Of a stretch of DNA of 64,000 nt, positions 1 through 7,122 are shown piece after piece. The stretch is from Flavobacterium sp. CFS9 (GTDB taxonomy: Bacteria > Bacteroidota > Bacteroidia > Flavobacteriales > Flavobacteriaceae), in contig NZ_AP031573.1 of the NCBI RefSeq assembly GCF_041154745.1, positions 2,418,001-2,482,000 of the forward strand, written 5' to 3'. The number at the start of each line of letters is the position of its first letter. Position 1 is the stretch's first letter. The position numbers and the translations under genes were made by a program. The notes beneath the pieces were generated by a model that was given only the letters and a program-made list of their open reading frames with translations, was not told the DNA's origin and made no database searches.

Positions 1-1434
1 GGAAAAATCCTAATGGCTACCGTAAAGGGAGACGTTCACGATATTGGTAAAAACATTGTTTCGGTAGTTTTGGCCTGTAACAACTACGAGATTGTAGATC
101 TTGGAGTTATGGTGCCTCCGGAAAAAATTATTGCCGCTGCGATAGAACACAATGTAGATATTATTGGTCTAAGCGGATTGATCACGCCTTCGCTTGACGA
201 AATGGTGTATCTGGCCAAAGAACTGGACAAACAAGGAATTAAAATTCCGATTATGATTGGTGGAGCAACGACTTCGCGAGCGCATACCGCTGTGAAAATT
301 GCACCACAATACAGAGAAACAGTTATTCACGTAAACGATGCTTCGAGAGCCGTTACTGTTGCCGGAAATCTGTTAGATCATAACCGTAAAATATATGCAA
401 GCGATATTCGTGCAGAGTACGATTCTTTTAGAGAAACATTTTTGAATCGTTCCAGAGATAAGAATTTCTTAAGCATTGAAGACGCCCGTAAGAACAAATT
501 ACAATTGGATTGGGAAAATTTCAATCCGGTGAAGCCAAATATAATTGGAGAACAAATTGTTGAGGTAGAATTAGACGTTTTGGTTCCGTATATCGACTGG
601 ACTCCGTTTTTCAGAACCTGGGAATTGTTCGGGAAGTTTCCGGCAATTTTAACCGATGAGGTTGTAGGGAAAGAAGCGACTTCTGTTTATAAAGATGCTC
701 AGGCAATGCTTAAAGTAATTTTAGAAGAGAAGAAATTATCTGCAAAAGGAATTTACGGAATATTTCCTGCGAATCAGATCAATGATGATGATATCGAATT
801 GACAGACGAAAACGGAAAACCGTTACAGACATTTTTGACTTTACGCCAGCAGTCTCAAAAAACAAAAGGCGCACCCAATATTGCATTAGCCGATTTTATC
901 GCTCCGAAAGAAAGTGGGAAAGTGGATTATATGGGAGCTTTTTGCGTAACAACCGGTTTTGGTGTTGACGAATGGGCAGCTGAATTTGAAAAAGATCTGG
1001 ACGATTACAATTCGATTATGGTGAAAGCACTAGCCGATCGTTTTGCCGAGGCTTTCGCTGAATATCTTCATGAAAGAATACGTAAAGAAATCTGGGGGTA
1101 TTCATCAGATGAGAACTTAACGAATGAAGAAATGATTTCTGAAGAGTACAAAGGAATCCGTCCTGCTCCGGGTTATCCGGCATGTCCTGACCATTTGGAG
1201 AAACCAACGATCTGGAAACTTTTAAATGTAGAAAAAGAAATAGGCGTAACATTAACTGAAAGCATGGCAATGTGGCCGGCTTCATCTGTTTCCGGATACT
1301 ATTTTGGAAATCCGGAAAGTAAATATTTCGGACTGGGGAAAATAAAAGAAGATCAGGTAGTTGACTATGCCAAACGACGCAATGTTTCAACTGACTATGC
1401 AATGAAATGGCTGAACCCTAATATAGCAGATTAA
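1..1434 (+). CDS. metH: Methionine synthase, C-terminal part (cobalamin-binding and reactivation domains), 5'-truncated by window
   Basis: This is the end of B12-dependent methionine synthase, which moves a methyl group from methyltetrahydrofolate to homocysteine. The frame is open from base 1, so the gene starts before the window and 477 residues are visible. The cobalamin-ligand motif DxHxxG appears as DVHDIG at visible residues 11-16, with the histidine that would coordinate cobalt at 13. The C-terminal half is the AdoMet-binding reactivation domain, with RPAPGYPACPDH from visible residue 387 and the family-typical AMWPASSVSGYYF stretch near the end. metF, which makes the methyl donor, lies downstream on the same strand, separated by an inserted small gene. 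The methyltransferase modules are not visible. Identity is secure; the full gene architecture cannot be judged. Confidence 0.97.
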   Translation, partial: GKILMATVKGDVHDIGKNIVSVVLACNNYEIVDLGVMVPPEKIIAAAIEHNVDIIGLSGLITPSLDEMVYLAKELDKQGIKIPIMIGGATTSRAHTAVKIAPQYRETVIHVNDASRAVTVAGNLLDHNRKIYASDIRAEYDSFRETFLNRSRDKNFLSIEDARKNKLQLDWENFNPVKPNIIGEQIVEVELDVLVPYIDWTPFFRTWELFGKFPAILTDEVVGKEATSVYKDAQAMLKVILEEKKLSAKGIYGIFPANQINDDDIELTDENGKPLQTFLTLRQQSQKTKGAPNIALADFIAPKESGKVDYMGAFCVTTGFGVDEWAAEFEKDLDDYNSIMVKALADRFAEAFAEYLHERIRKEIWGYSSDENLTNEEMISEEYKGIRPAPGYPACPDHLEKPTIWKLLNVEKEIGVTLTESMAMWPASSVSGYYFGNPESKYFGLGKIKEDQVVDYAKRRNVSTDYAMKWLNPNIAD

Positions 1435-1435
1435 T

Positions 1436-1455
1436 TTAGTTGATGGTTGATGGTT
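1436..1455 (+). repeat. Left arm of inverted repeat framing the four-helix-bundle gene
   Basis: TTAGTTGATGGTTGATGGTT starts just after the metH stop codon. Its reverse complement recurs at 1976-2009, interrupted by an 11-base insertion. The two arms enclose the gene at 1590-1946. The same TTGATGGT/ACCAAAAACC vocabulary recurs upstream of rng near 36240-36310, so it is a dispersed motif of this genome. Confidence 0.7.
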
Positions 1456-1589
1456 TTTGGTTGATAGATTTTAAGTCTGTAACTTTTAATTAGAACCGAT
1501 TAAAGCAGATCAAATAGTTAATGGTTTTGATGTTAAAATATTTATGCAAGAACCAATAAATTATTAACCATGAATAAATAATTAATAAA

Positions 1590-1946
1590 ATGGAGTACAG
1601 TAAGTTAGAGGTGTGGTTGGAAGCAAGGAAATTAGTGAATTTATTGTATGATTTTTCGAAATTATTTCCAAAAGAAGAATTGTTTGGATTGACGAATCAA
1701 ATGAGAAGGGCAGCAATCTCAATTCCTTCCAATATAGCAGAAGGTTGTGGAAGACAAACTTCAAAAGAAACGATACATTTTCTTCACATATCCAGAGGAT
1801 CGCTATTTGAATTAGAAACTCAATTTTATTTAGCGTTTGATCAACAATATATTGAAGAAAACAGCTTTAACATTGCGCTTGATCAGATTCAGACTTGTAA
1901 AAAGCTATTAAATGGGTTTATTAACTACTATAAAAAAATAATATAG
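1590..1946 (+). CDS. Four-helix bundle protein (23S rRNA intervening-sequence protein family)
   Basis: This 118-residue protein matches the family of small four-helix-bundle proteins first known from ORFs in 23S rRNA intervening sequences and related to the Avd accessory protein of diversity-generating retroelements. Visible family features are the N-terminal LEVWLEARKLV, the central LTNQMRRAAISIPSNIAEG, and the C-terminal helices ending in YYKKII. The molecular role of free-standing members is unknown; nucleic-acid binding is usually supposed. It lies between metH and metF and is framed by inverted repeats, which suggests it was inserted into an older metH-metF arrangement. No rRNA gene or reverse transcriptase is nearby. 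The ATG at 1590 is the only sensible start. Confidence 0.88.
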   Translation: MEYSKLEVWLEARKLVNLLYDFSKLFPKEELFGLTNQMRRAAISIPSNIAEGCGRQTSKETIHFLHISRGSLFELETQFYLAFDQQYIEENSFNIALDQIQTCKKLLNGFINYYKKII

Positions 1947-1975
1947 TTGAGGTGTAGTTGTTGAGTTCCGGAAAG

Positions 1976-2009
1976 AACCATCAACCATCAACCATTAACT
2001 ATCAACTAA
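1976..2009 (+). repeat. Right arm of inverted repeat framing the four-helix-bundle gene
   Basis: This arm opens with AACCATCAACCATCAACC and ends ATCAACTAA. It is the reverse complement of the repeat just after metH, with 11 extra bases. It ends only 6 bases before the metF start codon, so it lies in the metF leader or translation-initiation region. Confidence 0.7.
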
Positions 2010-2015
2010 AAAAGA

Positions 2016-2972
2016 ATGAAAGTAACAGAACATATAGAAAACGCGAAAGGAAATACATTATTCTCGTTTGAACTTATTCCGCCTCAAAAAGGGAAGAGCA
2101 TTCAGGAATTGTATGATAATATTGATCCGTTGATGGAGTTTAAACCACCATTTATTGACGTAACCACTTCGCGTGAAGAATATATCTATATTGATAAAGG
2201 AAATGGACTTTTAGATAAAAAGCTAACGCGTATGCGTCCGGGAACACTTGGAATTTGTGCTTCTATAAAACATAAATACAATGTTGATACAGTACCACAT
2301 TTACTTTGTGGAGGCTTTACACAGGAAGAAACCGAATACATGCTGGTAGATTGCCAGTATTTAGGAATCAATAATGTAATGGCACTTCGTGGTGACGCTA
2401 TGAAAGACGAACAATCTTTTGTGCCAAAAGCGGGCGGGAATAGTTACGCTATTGATTTGGTGCGTCAGATCAACGACTTAAACAACGGAAAGTACCTTCA
2501 TGAATTAATGGATACTGATAATAAAGCCGATTTTTGCATTGGTGTTGCGGGTTATCCTGAAAAACATTTGGAGTCTCCTTCTTTACAGTCTGATTTAAAA
2601 AGACTTAAAGAGAAAGTAGATGCGGGAGCCGATTATGTGGTAACCCAAATGTTTTTTGATAATGCTAAATATTTTGCCTTTGTAGAAAAAGCAAGAGAAA
2701 TTGGTATTACAATTCCGATTATTCCGGGAATCAAACCAATTGCAGTTCAGAGACATTTACAAATTTTGCCTCAGATTTTTAGAATCGATCTGCCGGAAGA
2801 TTTAATTGATGCTGTAGATAAATGTAAAAACAATGCCGAAATCAAGCAAGTCGGAATCGAGTGGGCCGTTCAGCAATCATTAGAATTAAAAGCAGCCGGA
2901 GTCCCTGTTTTACATTATTATTCAATGGGGAAATCAGAGAATATCCGTCAGATTGCGCGTCAGGTTTTCTAA
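2016..2972 (+). CDS. metF: Methylenetetrahydrofolate reductase
   Basis: This FAD-dependent TIM-barrel enzyme reduces 5,10-methylene-THF to 5-methyl-THF, the methyl donor for MetH. The 318-residue length is normal for the bacterial enzyme (E. coli about 296). The N-terminal FSFELIPPQ carries the glutamate that acts as general acid in the family. MALRGD and the later IGVAGYPEKH and GADYVVTQMFFD segments form the FAD and folate sites. It sits downstream of metH on the same strand, as expected for a methionine/one-carbon unit, with only the inserted four-helix-bundle gene between them. A hairpin follows the stop codon. No riboswitch-like leader is recognisable. Confidence 0.97.
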   Translation: MKVTEHIENAKGNTLFSFELIPPQKGKSIQELYDNIDPLMEFKPPFIDVTTSREEYIYIDKGNGLLDKKLTRMRPGTLGICASIKHKYNVDTVPHLLCGGFTQEETEYMLVDCQYLGINNVMALRGDAMKDEQSFVPKAGGNSYAIDLVRQINDLNNGKYLHELMDTDNKADFCIGVAGYPEKHLESPSLQSDLKRLKEKVDAGADYVVTQMFFDNAKYFAFVEKAREIGITIPIIPGIKPIAVQRHLQILPQIFRIDLPEDLIDAVDKCKNNAEIKQVGIEWAVQQSLELKAAGVPVLHYYSMGKSENIRQIARQVF

Positions 2973-2989
2973 GATTTTAAGCATAAATT

Positions 2990-3020
2990 TTTGTCATTTC
3001 GATATAGTAGAAATGACAAA
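2990..3020 (+). terminator. Hairpin after metF
   Basis: TTTGTCATTTC and GAAATGACAAA form an 11-bp perfect stem around a 9-base loop, followed by a short TTTT. This is a plausible weak terminator or attenuator between metF and the methyltransferase gene 50 bases further on. The stem is AT-rich and the U-run short, so read-through is likely. Confidence 0.5.
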
Positions 3021-3069
3021 GTTTTACCGATATTTACTTTTTAGGACTAATTTTGAATTTATTTTAAAG

Positions 3070-3729
3070 ATGATGGAAAAAGAAGAATTACAGGCAATAG
3101 CCTCTCAGCTAAAGCATCCTACAGGAGAAAAAGGAATAGAAATGGCGAATATGATGCATGAAGTTAATATCAATATGACGCGCCATTCCGTTCAAAATCT
3201 GCAGGTAACATCGGGAAATACAATTTTAGAATTAGGTCACGGAAATGCCGGACATTTAGAGTATATACTCGAGCAAGCCCAGGATCTGAGGTACTACGGA
3301 CTTGAAATGTCGGAGTTAATGTATCAGGAAGCGCAGCAAATTAATGCCGCTTTTGTGACTAAAAAACAGGCTCACTTCTCTCTTTATGGCGGAACCGATA
3401 TTCCATTTAAAGAAGCCTCTTTTGATAAAATATTTACAGTAAACACCATTTACTTTTGGCAGGAACCGGAGAAGTTACTCTCAGAAATTTACAGAGTTTT
3501 AAAACCTGAAGGCACTTTTTGCATCACCTTTGCCGAAGAAAGTTTTATGAAACAGCTGCCTTTTACTCAGTTTGAATTTAATCTTTACAGCACTGAAAAA
3601 GCAGAAAATTTGATTGAAAGAACGGCTTTCCAAATCGTACATAAAGAAACACTGACCGAAAGTGTAAAAAGTAAACTGGGTGAATGGGTAGACAGAGATT
3701 TTACAACTTTGGTATTAGGGAAACGTTGA
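3070..3729 (+). CDS. Class I SAM-dependent methyltransferase
   Basis: This 219-residue Rossmann-fold methyltransferase is of the Methyltransf_11 type. Motif I (ILELGHGNAGHLEYIL) binds AdoMet; the second strand ends at YYGLEMS, and FDKIFTVNTIYFWQEP followed by LSEIYRVLKPEGTFCITFAEE gives the post-motif I and motif II region. The substrate cannot be told from sequence. The frame is open back to 2953 inside metF, but that longer version begins with non-conserved residues and would span the hairpin at 2990-3020, so the ATG at 3070 (or the next codon) is preferred. It may be co-transcribed with metF by read-through. Confidence 0.88.
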   Translation: MMEKEELQAIASQLKHPTGEKGIEMANMMHEVNINMTRHSVQNLQVTSGNTILELGHGNAGHLEYILEQAQDLRYYGLEMSELMYQEAQQINAAFVTKKQAHFSLYGGTDIPFKEASFDKIFTVNTIYFWQEPEKLLSEIYRVLKPEGTFCITFAEESFMKQLPFTQFEFNLYSTEKAENLIERTAFQIVHKETLTESVKSKLGEWVDRDFTTLVLGKR

Positions 3730-3895
3730 TCTCCTGATCTTCTTCACCGTATTTTTTTTAATATTTTTATAAATTCCGGAGTAATTTGACTCTTTGGAAT
3801 TAAAAAAATGCACCGTTAATTTTAGTACTCATTTTTTGAGTAATTTAATTGACTTTATTTCATGTTGCTATTTCTGAATGTAATCCGTTAAAATT

Positions 3896-5119
3896 ATGGA
3901 GATTAAAAAGATCGATTTTCTAAAAAGTTACAGCAGTATTCTATTGCTTTTGGGCGGGATCCTGCTCGGAAGTGTTTTAGGATTGGTTTTCAAAGAAAAA
4001 GTTGAAGTTATAAAACCTCTGGGAGATATTTTCCTCAATCTGCTCTTTACGGCCATTATCCCTTTAATTTTCTTTACAATTGCATCTTCAATTGCCAGTC
4101 TGGAAAGAACAGAGAAATTGGGCAAACTGTTTGTAATCATGGTTCTGGTTTTTTTAAGCACCATTTTAATTTCGGCCATCGTAATGATTGTGGCAGTGTA
4201 TCTTTTTCCGATTCATCAGAATATTATATTGTCTAAAGTCCCGATAGAAAACATCCAATCAGGAAGTATTGGTGAGCAAATAGCGCAACTGGTTACCGTA
4301 AATGATTTCTTTGAATTGCTGTCCCGAAAAAGTATGCTGGCGCTTATTATCTTTTCTTTTTTAATTGGTTTTGCAAGTCTGCAATCCGGAGAAAAAGGAA
4401 GCGCTTTCAGAAGTTTTCTGGATTCAGGTAACGAAGTCATGAAGCAGCTTTTGAACCTCATTATGAAATTGGCTCCAATTGGTTTGGGAGCGTATTTTGC
4501 TTATCAGGTTGGTGTTTTTGGTCCACAATTGTTTGGTGTTTATGCCAAGCCTTTAGGGGTTTATTATGCGGCCTGTACCTTCTATTTCTTCGTTTTTTTT
4601 AGTTTGTATGCCTTAGTGGCCGGAGGAAAGAGAGCTTTTATGGTATTTTGGAGCAATAACATTACACCCGCTTTAACGGCGGTTGGAACCTGCAGCAGTA
4701 TTGCGACCATCCCTGCAAATCTGGAAGCTGCCGAGAAGATGAACATTCCTAAGCACGTTCGCAATTTGGTCATTCCGCTTGGAGCGCCCTTGCACAAAGA
4801 CGGTTCGAGTATGTCTTCTATCCTTAAAATAACCGTTCTTTTTGCCATGTTTGGAAAAGATTTCACGGCACCTTCGACCATACTTTTAGCACTAGGAATT
4901 ACTGTAATCGTTTCAATTGTAGAAGGCGGAATTCCAAATGGAGGTTATATTGGAGAAATTCTGGCCATCACAGTTTACGGATTGCCAATGGAACAGGCCT
5001 TGCCGGTTGCCATGATTTTAGGAACTCTGGTCGACCCCATAGCGACTTTGTTAAATGTCAATGGGGATCTCATTTGTTCAATGGTGGTCTCGCGGTTTTC
5101 CGAAAAAACGAAGTGGTAA
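3896..5119 (+). CDS. Dicarboxylate/amino acid:cation symporter (DAACS family)
   Basis: This inner-membrane symporter of the glutamate/C4-dicarboxylate family (GltP/DctA-like) has 407 residues. It shows about eight hydrophobic helices and the re-entrant loop signatures: a serine-rich CSSIATIPANLEAAEKM segment and a GAPLHKDGSSMSS segment correspond to the SSSAATLP and NMDGT-type loops that build the substrate and sodium sites. The usual NMDGT reads HKDGS here, which may mean altered cation or substrate preference. It stands alone, with 166 bases upstream and a repeat element downstream. Substrate (glutamate, aspartate, succinate or fumarate) is not decidable from sequence. Confidence 0.9.
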   Translation: MEIKKIDFLKSYSSILLLLGGILLGSVLGLVFKEKVEVIKPLGDIFLNLLFTAIIPLIFFTIASSIASLERTEKLGKLFVIMVLVFLSTILISAIVMIVAVYLFPIHQNIILSKVPIENIQSGSIGEQIAQLVTVNDFFELLSRKSMLALIIFSFLIGFASLQSGEKGSAFRSFLDSGNEVMKQLLNLIMKLAPIGLGAYFAYQVGVFGPQLFGVYAKPLGVYYAACTFYFFVFFSLYALVAGGKRAFMVFWSNNITPALTAVGTCSSIATIPANLEAAEKMNIPKHVRNLVIPLGAPLHKDGSSMSSILKITVLFAMFGKDFTAPSTILLALGITVIVSIVEGGIPNGGYIGEILAITVYGLPMEQALPVAMILGTLVDPIATLLNVNGDLICSMVVSRFSEKTKW

Positions 5120-5145
5120 CTTCAGGCTTCCAAAAAAAATGATCT

Positions 5146-5290
5146 AACACATAGAAACATAGATTTTAGGAAGTGAAATGTGAGATGTGAAAAGAATGTC
5201 TGGAAGAAATACATTTTTTTATACCGATTCTGTGTTTTATAACAAGTGAAACGACTTAATTTCAGGCAGAAAGCTATGTTTCTATGTGTT
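5146..5290. repeat. MITE-like palindromic repeat element, copy A
   Basis: AACACATAGAAACATAG (5146-5162) and its exact reverse complement (5274-5290) bound a 145-bp segment with no coding potential. A second, inverted copy lies at 16898-17032. The two share the end sequences and an internal 12-mer at matching distance from the end (5241-5252 here). It fills most of the gap between the symporter and the PLP decarboxylase. Confidence 0.65.
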
Positions 5291-5419
5291 AAAATAAATT
5301 ACACCCGACCAATCAATTTAAATATTAAAATCAGCGTTAATCTGCTTAACCTGTAAAATCCGTGTGCTAATTTTTAGCGGCAAGGAAGGCTTACAGCTAG
5401 GCATAAAAAGTAGTTTACA

Positions 5420-6829
5420 ATGAATTCAATACTTCAAAATGATCTGAACGATCTTGAAAACATTCTGGAAAAAGCAAAACAGCACGGAATAGCGTTTTTG
5501 GATAATCTTGAAAGCGTTCCAACTTCCAGTAAAAATACAATTGATCCAACGCGAGTACTAAATGAGACAGGTTTAGGATCATTAGGAGCTTTGGAAGAAT
5601 TTAACGAGAGACTGGCACCCTTGATGGTAGCTTCTCCAGGGCCAAGATACTTAGGTTTTGTTACCGGAGGATCAACGCCCGCATCTATTGTAGGCGATTG
5701 GCTGTCTACAGTATACGATCAGAATACTCAGGCGGTTAAGGCTCAGGGAGGAACTTCGGCTCTAATCGAGTTTGAAACCATTCATTTGCTGCGACAGCTA
5801 TTAGAGCTTCCGGAATCTTTTTTAGGAGGATTCGTGACCGGAGCGACAATGTCAAATTTTACCTGTTTAGGTGTGGCGAGACAGTGGATTGGTGCTCAGT
5901 CAGGAAAAGATTTTGCTAAAAACGGAGTTTCCGGGGCCATACCTATCTTAACTGCGACACCACATTCTTCATCCATAAAAACATTATCGATGCTGGGTAT
6001 TGGAAGTAACAATTATACGGTACTTAAAACGGCAGAAGGCAATAGAGAAGCTATTGATATCGACGATCTGCAGAAGAATATTGAGGCATTAGAAGGAAAA
6101 CCATTTATTTTGATTTCGAGTGCGGGAACCGTTAATACAGCCGATTTTGATGATTTTACAGCCATTGCAAAGCTTAGAGAAAAGTACAATTTCTGGTGGC
6201 ATATTGATGCTGCTTTTGGCGGTTTTGCTGCGGTTTCTGAGAAATTCAAACACCTGACAGAAGGCTGGGAAGGTGCGGACAGTATTACAATTGACTGTCA
6301 CAAATGGTTAAATGTACCTTATGAAAGTGCTTTTTATTTAATTAAGAAAGAGCATGTCGGACTGCAAATTGAGACGTTCCAAAATTCTAATGCGCCTTAT
6401 TTAGGGAATCCTCTGGAGAATTTTAATTACCTGAATGTGCTGCCTGAAAATTCACGCCGATTAAGAGCTTTACCGGTTTGGTTCTCTTTATTGGCCTATG
6501 GAAAAGAAGGATTTAAAGACATCATTGAGAAAAGTACGGCATTGGCACTGCATTTCGCAAACGCTCTTATCGAAGACGAGAACTTCGAACTGCTAGCCCC
6601 AATCCGACTGAATAATGTTTGTTTTACATTAAAAGGAGATCATAATCAGGAGAATGTAAGCAAATTTTTGACGCATTTAAATGATACCGGAAAGGTGTTT
6701 ATGACGCCAACAGTTTATCAAAACCGAAAAGGAATCCGAGCGTCTTTCGTCAATTGGCGTACTACTGAAAATGATATCAAAATAATTATCGAAGAGATAA
6801 AAAAGACCCTTTCTGAATTGGATTTTTAA
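5420..6829 (+). CDS. PLP-dependent decarboxylase family protein (group II amino acid decarboxylase-like)
   Basis: This 469-residue fold-type I PLP enzyme belongs to the glutamate/aromatic-L-amino-acid decarboxylase family. The N-terminal half has the ASPGPRYLGFVTGGSTPAS region; ISSAGTVNTADFDD and WHIDAAFGGFA supply the cofactor-binding aspartate, and DCHKWLNVPYE carries the Schiff-base lysine. The likely reaction is decarboxylation of an amino acid such as glutamate, aspartate or an aromatic residue, but the substrate is not clear. It is monocistronic, with a repeat element upstream and a strong terminator downstream. It is cytoplasmic; no signal peptide is present. Confidence 0.88.
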   Translation: MNSILQNDLNDLENILEKAKQHGIAFLDNLESVPTSSKNTIDPTRVLNETGLGSLGALEEFNERLAPLMVASPGPRYLGFVTGGSTPASIVGDWLSTVYDQNTQAVKAQGGTSALIEFETIHLLRQLLELPESFLGGFVTGATMSNFTCLGVARQWIGAQSGKDFAKNGVSGAIPILTATPHSSSIKTLSMLGIGSNNYTVLKTAEGNREAIDIDDLQKNIEALEGKPFILISSAGTVNTADFDDFTAIAKLREKYNFWWHIDAAFGGFAAVSEKFKHLTEGWEGADSITIDCHKWLNVPYESAFYLIKKEHVGLQIETFQNSNAPYLGNPLENFNYLNVLPENSRRLRALPVWFSLLAYGKEGFKDIIEKSTALALHFANALIEDENFELLAPIRLNNVCFTLKGDHNQENVSKFLTHLNDTGKVFMTPTVYQNRKGIRASFVNWRTTENDIKIIIEEIKKTLSELDF

Positions 6830-6848
6830 TCCGATAATCTAAAATTTT

Positions 6849-6882
6849 AAAGCCCGATTAGATTCTAGTCGGGCTTTTTTTT
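6849..6882 (+). terminator. Intrinsic terminator of the PLP decarboxylase gene
   Basis: AAAGCCCGA and TCGGGCTTT form a 9-bp stem with an 11-base loop, followed by an uninterrupted T-run, 20 bases after the stop codon. Confidence 0.93.
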
Positions 6883-7035
6883 GCCTTTTTTTGAAAATTG
6901 GAAGAACGGTCAGTCCGTAATTTTTAATTTTTATCCCATAATTTCTTAAGGAAAGATTAAGTAAAATTTAATTATTCTTTAAGTATCGGCCTGTTTGTTA
7001 TGTTTTCTTTCGTTTAAAAGTTAATTACTATTCTT

Positions 7036-7054
7036 ATTTAGAATAATTAAAAAT
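7036..7054 (+). promoter_or_regulatory. Possible Fur-type operator upstream of the iron-uptake operon
   Basis: ATTTAGAATAATTAAAAAT is an imperfect dyad (7 of 9 arm positions match) lying just upstream of the -33 element of the TonB receptor promoter. Position and base composition suit an iron-dependent repressor site, but this is inference only: the dyad is imperfect and AT-rich. Confidence 0.3.
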
Positions 7055-7057
7055 AAC

Positions 7058-7088
7058 TTGGAAAAAATCTTTTGAGAGCCTAATTTTG
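7058..7088 (+). promoter_or_regulatory. Flavobacterial promoter of the iron-uptake operon
   Basis: TTG at 7058-7060 and TAATTTTG at 7081-7088 are separated by 20 bases, fitting the Bacteroidota TTG-N17-23-TAnnTTTG consensus. The ATG follows at 7123, giving a leader of about 30 bases. Confidence 0.75.
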
Positions 7089-7122
7089 TTGCTAATTTAA
7101 TTTTCAAACCAAAATTTATTAG

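Noticed and set aside
2953..3069. Longer N-terminus of the methyltransferase starting inside metF
   Set aside because: It would span a hairpin and add non-conserved residues; the ATG at 3070 fits the family.
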